From an uncultured Collinsella sp. (GTDB lineage: Bacteria > Actinomycetota > Coriobacteriia > Coriobacteriales > Coriobacteriaceae): a stretch of 19,628 nucleotides of DNA. Of this stretch, positions 15,318 through 19,628 are shown piece after piece. Below the pieces are notes generated by a model that saw only the letters and a program-made list of their open reading frames with translations, was not told the origin of the DNA and made no database searches. Position 1 is the first letter of the stretch; the number at the start of each line of letters is the position of its first letter. Position numbers and translations under genes: made by a program. The DNA lies in assembly GCA_900540095.1 (NCBI GenBank), contig UQEO01000032.1, positions 1 through 19,628 on the forward strand, read 5' to 3'.

Positions 15318-16859
15318 CTACTGTACGGTGCCGAGCGAGCGTTTGACGGCATCATGCCAACCAGCGAGGTTGCTCTCACGGCGCTCGGCGGACATGTGAG
15401 GATGGAAGACTTTGACGATCTGAGCGTTTTGCTCCAGCTCCTCCAAATCCTCCCAATAGCCGACAGCAAGGCCCGCCAAGTACGCGGCGCCAATCGCCGT
15501 GGTCTCCACCGTCTCGCACTGCAGCACGGGGATATCCAGCAGATCAGCCTGGAATTGCATGATGAACTCGTTGCGCGAGGCACCGCCATCGACGGACAGG
15601 CGCTCAATCGAAAGTCCCACGTCCTGCTCCATGGCGCGTAGCACGTCATAACTCTGGTAGGCCATGGACTCGCAGGCCGCACGCACAATGGTCGCGCGAC
15701 TCGAGGCGCCGGTCAGGCCGCACACGATACCGCGAGCATGCGGGTCCCACCAGGGAGCGCCCAGGCCTGCGAAGGCGGGGACGAAGTAGCAGCCCTCGTT
15801 GTCGCTGATCGAAGTGGCGAGTTGCGCGGACTCGCTCACGCTCGAGATGATGCCCATGTTGTTGCGCAGCCAATTCATGGTTGAGCCGGCGGCAAAGATA
15901 GAGCCCTCGAGCGCATAGCTGATCTTGCCGTCCGCGGCGATACCGATCGTGGAGACCAGACCGTTCTTGGATTCGACGATCTCGTCGCCGGTGTTCATGA
16001 GCATAAAGCAACCCGTGCCATAGGTGTTTTTGGTCTGGCCGGGATGGAAGCAGCAGTGGCCGAACAGCGACGCCTGCTGGTCGCCCGCCACGCCCATGAT
16101 GGGTGGCATGTTGGTCATGATGTCGCTCGCGACGCGGCCGTAGTCGCCCGAGCTCCAACGAACCTCGGGCATCATGGAACGCGGGACGTCGAAAAGTGCC
16201 AGCAGATCGTCGTCCCAATCGAGCGCATGGATATTAAAGAGCGCGGTGCGGCTGGCATTGGTGTAGTCGGTGGCAAAGACCTGACCGCCGGTGAGGTTGT
16301 AGATGAGCCAGGTGTCGATGGTGCCGAACATGAGGTCGCCCGCCGCCGCGCTCTCACGCGCACCATCGACGTTGTCGAGGATCCACTGCACCTTGGAGGC
16401 CGAGAAATACGGATCGAGCGTGAGTCCCGTGCGGGAGCGCACCAGTTCTTCTGCGCCCTGCTCGACCAGCTCGTCGATCAGAGGTGCGGTGCGACGGCAT
16501 TGCCACACGATGGCGTTATAGATGGGTTGGCCGCTTATGCGGTCCCACACCACCGTGGTCTCGCGCTGGTTGGAGATACCGATGGCGGCAATGCGGTCAG
16601 AATGGATGCCGCTCTTAAACTGGACCTCCATCATCACGCCGATCTGGCTGGCAAGCACCTCCGTGGGATCCTGCTCCACCCAGCCGGGGCGCGGGAAGCT
16701 GGTTTTGACGCTACGACGCGCCTGGGCGACGATGCAGCCGTACTCGTCGACGATGGTCGCGAGTACCGAGGTGGTGCCGCAGTCGAGCGCCATGATGTAG
16801 GAACCGCCAAAGCTAAACGAGGCGTCTTCCATGCCCAGGCTACCTAGATTCAACGACAT
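15318..16859 (-). CDS. glpK: Glycerol kinase with variant N-terminal nucleotide loop
   Basis: The enzyme phosphorylates glycerol to sn-glycerol 3-phosphate (FGGY family). Most glycerol-kinase markers are present: NQRETT (97-102), NAIVWQCRRT (115-124), DPYFSASK (149-156), TNASRT (200-205), GVAGDQQASLFG (256-267), KNTYGTGCFMLMNTG (277-291) and the C-terminal SVDGGASRNEF. The first phosphate loop reads DCGTTSVLA (26-34), whereas GlpK normally has DQGTTSSRA, so the Gln and the phosphate-contacting Arg are replaced. An extra 20 residues precede this loop. The ATG has AAAGG eight bases upstream. The gene begins 13 bases after the tsaC stop and is probably co-transcribed with it. No glycerol facilitator or dehydrogenase is adjacent. 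A different glycerol-like substrate is possible but less likely. Confidence 0.88.
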   Translation of the reverse strand: MSLNLGSLGMEDASFSFGGSYIMALDCGTTSVLATIVDEYGCIVAQARRSVKTSFPRPGWVEQDPTEVLASQIGVMMEVQFKSGIHSDRIAAIGISNQRETTVVWDRISGQPIYNAIVWQCRRTAPLIDELVEQGAEELVRSRTGLTLDPYFSASKVQWILDNVDGARESAAAGDLMFGTIDTWLIYNLTGGQVFATDYTNASRTALFNIHALDWDDDLLALFDVPRSMMPEVRWSSGDYGRVASDIMTNMPPIMGVAGDQQASLFGHCCFHPGQTKNTYGTGCFMLMNTGDEIVESKNGLVSTIGIAADGKISYALEGSIFAAGSTMNWLRNNMGIISSVSESAQLATSISDNEGCYFVPAFAGLGAPWWDPHARGIVCGLTGASSRATIVRAACESMAYQSYDVLRAMEQDVGLSIERLSVDGGASRNEFIMQFQADLLDIPVLQCETVETTAIGAAYLAGLAVGYWEDLEELEQNAQIVKVFHPHMSAERRESNLAGWHDAVKRSLGTVQ

Positions 16860-16872
16860 CGCTTACACCTTT

Positions 16873-17577
16873 CTATTGCATCGGGTCGGACAGGACCCGT
16901 TCGATCTCTGATGCGGGAAGCGCGCCTTGGCGCAGGATCTGGAGCTCGCCGTGCTGAAACGACACGATGGTTGAGGCGTCGCGACACGGGGTCTCACCGG
17001 CGTCGACGGCCACATCGACCCCCTCCAGGATGCGCTCCTCCACCGTGACAAAACTTGCCGGCGCGGGTGCGCCATGCGTGTTGGCGCTGGTGCAGGCAAG
17101 AGGGCTGCCACAGGCGCGGATGAGCGCCTGCACCACGGGCGAGGCCGAAGCGCGAAGTGCCACCGTGTCGTCGGCAGCGCGCATAAAGGTCGGCACGCAG
17201 CGGGCCGCCTTGACCACGATAGTCAGGGCGCCCGGCCAGCATCGTCGGGCGAGCACGCGGGCCTCGTTAGGGATATCCACGCCATAGCAGTCGAGTGCCT
17301 CGGCATCATCGACCAGCCAGGCAACCGTTTGGGTGAGCTCGCGCTGCTTGAGGGTAAAGATACGACGATAGCCGGTACCGAGTGCGGGGACCGCGGCGCC
17401 GTTGACGGTGGCCTGCGGATCGCGCGGCCACGGCAGAGGTTCACTTGTATCTTGTGGAACGGCATCCGAGAAGGCGTTGACCGCCACGGCGACACCGTAG
17501 ACCGTCTCGGTTGGAATAAGCGCCAGGCCACCGCGACCGAGTAGCTCGGCCGTGCGCTCGACTGCAAGCCGATGCAC
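16873..17577 (-). CDS. tsaC: Threonylcarbamoyl-AMP synthase (YrdC/Sua5 family), 5' end doubtful
   Basis: This enzyme makes threonylcarbamoyl-AMP from threonine, bicarbonate and ATP for the tRNA t6A modification. From the GTG at 17577 the YrdC fold is visible: PTETVYG at 22-28, LKQREL with Lys77 and Arg79, PGALTIVVKA, TSANTHG at 163-169 and DAGETPCRDASTIVSF. About 35 extra residues (VNAFSDAVPQ to VPALGTG) lie between the first motif and the KxR motif. The 5' end is odd: an ATG at 17639 with AAGGGG upstream opens a convincing N-terminus (VYRVYEGAREPHRLAV), but in another frame; the two frames meet at a near-repeat encoding HRLAV twice. In the present frame the longest start is a TTG at 17670 without a ribosome binding site. 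The gene is either frameshifted or starts at an internal GTG. It lies next to prmC apart from the toxin-antitoxin pair. Confidence 0.8.
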   Translation of the reverse strand: MHRLAVERTAELLGRGGLALIPTETVYGVAVAVNAFSDAVPQDTSEPLPWPRDPQATVNGAAVPALGTGYRRIFTLKQRELTQTVAWLVDDAEALDCYGVDIPNEARVLARRCWPGALTIVVKAARCVPTFMRAADDTVALRASASPVVQALIRACGSPLACTSANTHGAPAPASFVTVEERILEGVDVAVDAGETPCRDASTIVSFQHGELQILRQGALPASEIERVLSDPMQ

Positions 17578-17598
17578 TTCCGCACGGCAAGCCGATGC
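17564..17598. repeat. 12-bp near-tandem repeat at a frame break in tsaC
   Basis: GCAAGCCGATGC occurs at 17564-17575 and again at 17587-17598, a period of 23 bases, which is not a multiple of three. On the coding strand each copy encodes HRLA(V), once in the frame of the ATG at 17639 and once in the frame of the YrdC domain. Removing one 23-base unit, or adding one base between the copies, joins the two frames. Confidence 0.85.
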
Positions 17599-17639
17599 GG
17601 CTCGCGCGCTCCCTCGTATACCCGATAGACCGTCTGCAT

Positions 17640-17787
17640 GTGTATGCCAGCCCCTTACGCCCTGGTGCAAGTTTGTTTACTGTGGGGCATTCTCGCACGA
17701 AACGTTCAATCTATTTGCCCAGAGCGCATGTTGGTTTGGTGAGCGGCTCGAGTAGTCGGTGAAAGTGAGGGAGTTAATTGAAGATTT
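17640..17787. other. Intergenic region between antitoxin and tsaC
   Basis: There is no gene here. On the minus strand the region should hold the tsaC-glpK promoter, but I see no hexamer pair with good spacing. No terminator follows the antitoxin stop codon, so read-through from the toxin-antitoxin transcript into tsaC is possible. Confidence 0.4.
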
Positions 17788-18090
17788 TTAGCGCGCAAGC
17801 GTAACGGTACGATCGGGAAACTCGATGCTTGCAACCAGTTTTCCGCCGAGGCTCTCTGCGTACCTGCTCAGCGTGTCAAGCCTCATCGAACCCAATTCCC
17901 CACGCTCGAGCTCGGATACGCGTTTTTGAGAAACGCCCATCGATTGGGCGACCGACGCCTGTGTTAGATCTTTTAGCCTGCGAATCTGAGCAAGCTTATA
18001 GGCTTCGATACGATCGCGAGTCCTCTCCTGCTCGGCGGTAATGGAGTCGCGTGTTATCCCGCGAGATTCCATATACTCATGCAGTTCCAT
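17788..18090 (-). CDS. XRE-family antitoxin (HigA-like)
   Basis: This 100-residue DNA-binding protein is the likely antitoxin and repressor of the pair. The helix-turn-helix lies at about 39-70 (LKDLTQASVAQSMGVSQKRVSELERGELGS), followed by MRLDTLSRYAESLGGKL, a sequence typical of actinobacterial antitoxins placed after RelE/Gp49-like toxins. The first 35 residues are charged and helical (AEQERTRDRIEAYKLAQIRR). Its ATG lies within the end of the toxin gene (14-base overlap), so the two are translated together. It is expected to bind the palindrome in front of the toxin gene. Confidence 0.88.
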   Translation of the reverse strand: MELHEYMESRGITRDSITAEQERTRDRIEAYKLAQIRRLKDLTQASVAQSMGVSQKRVSELERGELGSMRLDTLSRYAESLGGKLVASIEFPDRTVTLAR

Positions 18091-18472
18091 CTCGATCGAG
18101 CCTCCTTACGTGGCGACGGTATATTTGCTCGGCCTTTGGAATGTTGATCGCATACCAGCCGCTCCATTTTGCCCTTGACGATCCCGCTCGCGACTTATCA
18201 CCCGCCAATAGCAATACCGCCTGGCGCTTGGGGTCAAAGGCGAAGAGGATGCGGATCACCTGCCCACCACATGAAGTCACTCTCAGCTCCTTTAAATGAT
18301 GAAGCTTCGAGCCCTTGACACGGTCAACCAGTGGACGACCAAGGCTGGGACCTTCCTTCTCGAGCACCAAAAGGTCTGCATAAATCTGCTTCAGCGTAGC
18401 TTCATCCTGCTCATCAAGCCAAGGTTCAATGTAATCAAGCACGATACGGTACCGATGCAGCTGATTTGACAT
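18077..18472 (-). CDS. RelE/HigB-type toxin (Gp49-like family)
   Basis: Toxins of this family are small ribosome-dependent or free mRNA interferases held inactive by their antitoxin. The 131-residue protein has the pattern of the phage Gp49-like/HigB group: SLGRPLVDRVKGSKLHHLKELRV at about 43-65, QVIRILFAFDPKRQAVLLLAGDKS at 71-94, and WYAINIPKAEQIYRRHVRRL near 105-125. The basic residues Lys, Arg and His around ELR and RILF are those usually linked to RNA cleavage. The ATG has GGAG six bases upstream (GGAGAAAGGT). Toxin-first order with an overlapping antitoxin is the HigBA arrangement. It is inserted between prmC and tsaC, which are neighbours or near neighbours in related bacteria. Confidence 0.88.
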   Translation of the reverse strand: MSNQLHRYRIVLDYIEPWLDEQDEATLKQIYADLLVLEKEGPSLGRPLVDRVKGSKLHHLKELRVTSCGGQVIRILFAFDPKRQAVLLLAGDKSRAGSSRAKWSGWYAINIPKAEQIYRRHVRRLDRDGTA

Positions 18473-18481
18473 ACCTTTCTC

Positions 18482-18517
18482 CTTCTATAGTAGAAGTTTT
18501 ACGGTATATTGCAAGAG
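18482..18517 (-). promoter_or_regulatory. Candidate promoter and operator of the toxin-antitoxin pair
   Basis: A perfect inverted repeat, CTTCTA and TAGAAG, with a three-base spacer occupies 18482-18496, just before the toxin's ribosome binding site. On the minus strand it contains TACTAT, a -10-like hexamer, with TTGCAA 16 bases upstream as a possible -35. A binding protein here would block both RNA polymerase and initiation, fitting autoregulation by the XRE antitoxin. A pair of TTGCTC direct repeats lies further upstream. Confidence 0.55.
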
Positions 18518-18547
18518 CAAACTTGAGCAAATGTCTATTAGTTCAGC

Positions 18548-19628
18548 TTAAATACGCTGCTTGGGCTCGGTGACGATGGCTCGAACGATGCGGGGGCGAT
18601 CGGTGAGGTCGTGGACGATGCGCACGTCCGACAGACCCGCTTGACGACAGAGCTCGGCCGCAGCGTCGAGCGCGCCCTCGTAGAGCTCGCAGGCAAACAG
18701 GCCGCCGGCGCGCAGCATGTAGGGCGCCGCGTTGAGCAGACGGCGGAAGATATCGAGGCCGTCGGCGCCGCCCTCGAGCGCCAGGTCGGGCTCAAAGTCC
18801 TTGACCTCGCGCGGCAGTGAGCGCATGACATCGGTGGGGATGTAGGGCGGGTTGGAGACGAGTACGTCAAAGGTGCCCCACTCTTCGCGGGGAATGGAGC
18901 TCACCAGGTTCGTGAGGCTGAAAGCGACCTCGTCGGACGTGAGGCCAAGCGCATCGCGGTTTTTGGTAGCAAGGTCGATGGCGCGCGGCTCGATATCGGT
19001 AGCAGTGCAGGTGACGTGGCCGCGACGCTCCCAGGCAAGCGAGAGCGAGATGCAGCCCGTGCCGCAGCCGACCTCGAGAACGCGGGCAGTGCGGGGCTCG
19101 GCTGGGGCAGGTACGTTGGCCTCGGCGGCATCTTGCGCGGGAGTCGTCTGTTGGTCGATGCCCTCAATGGCGATGCCGTATTCGTCGAGCTCGGGCTCGG
19201 GGGTTTCCATGGCCTCTACTTCTGCCGCCTGCGCGGCGGCTTCCTCGGCCTCGCGATCGGCAAGCTCCTCGGCATAGGCGCGGCTACCGAGCACGTCGCT
19301 ACCCAGCGTAGCCTCATCGGCGGCCGTCAGGTTGGCGGCACGGCGCTCGGCGGCCGCGCGTTCTTCGGCCAGCGCCGCCTCGGCTTTGCGGGCCTGCTCG
19401 ACCTCATCGTTCCAAGGCAGCTCCACGCGCTGGCGGGCGGCGGCCTCGGGGCTCAGCACCTCGGCATCCAGATAATTGAGGACTTCCTCGACGAGCATCT
19501 CGGTCTCGGGGCGCGGGATGAGCACGCCGGGGGCGCACGCGACGTCGATCATGCGAAACTGCATGCTACCGGTGATGTACTGCAGCGGCTCGCCCCTCCC
19601 GCGACGGACGACCGCCCCGTGCCACCCT
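18548..19628 (-). CDS. prmC: Release factor glutamine methyltransferase, 5' end beyond window
   Basis: PrmC methylates the Gln of the GGQ motif in peptide release factors with S-adenosylmethionine. The first in-window ATG (19564) is internal: the frame stays open to the window edge and reads GEPLQYITGSMQFR, the standard end of the PrmC N-terminal domain, so the true start is outside. The following residues include APGVLIPRPETEMLVEE, the SAM-binding VLEVGCGTGCISLSLA, and the catalytic VSNPPYIPT. Between PRPETE and the SAM motif is an insertion of about 120 residues (encoded roughly 19093-19462), rich in Ala and Glu (ARKAEAALAEERAAAERRA), whereas the family normally has a short link. The stop is 75 bases before the toxin gene. 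prfA would be expected upstream, outside the window. Confidence 0.93.
   Translation of the reverse strand, partial: GWHGAVVRRGRGEPLQYITGSMQFRMIDVACAPGVLIPRPETEMLVEEVLNYLDAEVLSPEAAARQRVELPWNDEVEQARKAEAALAEERAAAERRAANLTAADEATLGSDVLGSRAYAEELADREAEEAAAQAAEVEAMETPEPELDEYGIAIEGIDQQTTPAQDAAEANVPAPAEPRTARVLEVGCGTGCISLSLAWERRGHVTCTATDIEPRAIDLATKNRDALGLTSDEVAFSLTNLVSSIPREEWGTFDVLVSNPPYIPTDVMRSLPREVKDFEPDLALEGGADGLDIFRRLLNAAPYMLRAGGLFACELYEGALDAAAELCRQAGLSDVRIVHDLTDRPRIVRAIVTEPKQRI

Noticed and set aside
17441..17698. A minus-strand frame overlapping the start of tsaC
   Set aside because: It is Arg/Ser/Gly-rich without a domain. The convincing N-terminal extension of tsaC is in a different frame, starting at 17639.

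Overview
The window looks like core chromosome of a high-GC, anaerobic-type actinobacterium of the Coriobacteriia, most like Collinsella. This is inferred from GC-rich codon use, frequent GTG/TTG starts with purine-rich ribosome binding sites, the style of the proteins and the gene order. No database search was possible, so the genus is a guess. Nearly everything is on the minus strand; pepT is the only plus-strand gene recognised.

Layout from low to high coordinates: a phosphohexomutase (179-1579); a homocysteine S-methyltransferase-domain protein behind a DtxR/MntR-family regulator (1735-3063); a divergent control region with a perfect inverted repeat; pepT on the plus strand (3184-4431); a short intergenic stretch with repeat-like sequence; a LytR-CpsA-Psr wall ligase (4766-5995); murA (6008-7291); the complete F1Fo ATP synthase operon in the order atpC-D-G-A-H-F-E-B and an atpI-position membrane protein (7380-14266); upp (14547-15194); glpK (15318-16859); tsaC/sua5 (16873 to about 17577 or 17639); a HigBA-type toxin-antitoxin pair (17788-18472); and the 3' part of prmC (18548 to the window end). 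In the direction of transcription the order is prmC, toxin-antitoxin, tsaC, glpK, upp, atpI-B-E-F-H-A-G-D-C, murA, LCP.

That order keeps the skeleton known from Bacillus (prfA-prmC-ywlC-...-upp-atp-...-murAA), with the toxin-antitoxin pair and glpK as additions. The genes cover translation fidelity (PrmC, TsaC), nucleotide salvage (Upp), proton-coupled ATP synthesis or hydrolysis, and wall synthesis (MurA, LCP).

I found no convincing new multi-gene system. The most notable points are: an out-of-frame near-repeat at the 5' end of tsaC that suggests a frameshift; an Ala/Glu-rich insertion of about 120 residues inside PrmC; a b subunit with a signal-peptide-like N-terminus and a 64-residue c subunit; a DtxR-family regulator with a hybrid metal site and an adjacent candidate operator; and a glycerol kinase with a changed nucleotide-binding loop.
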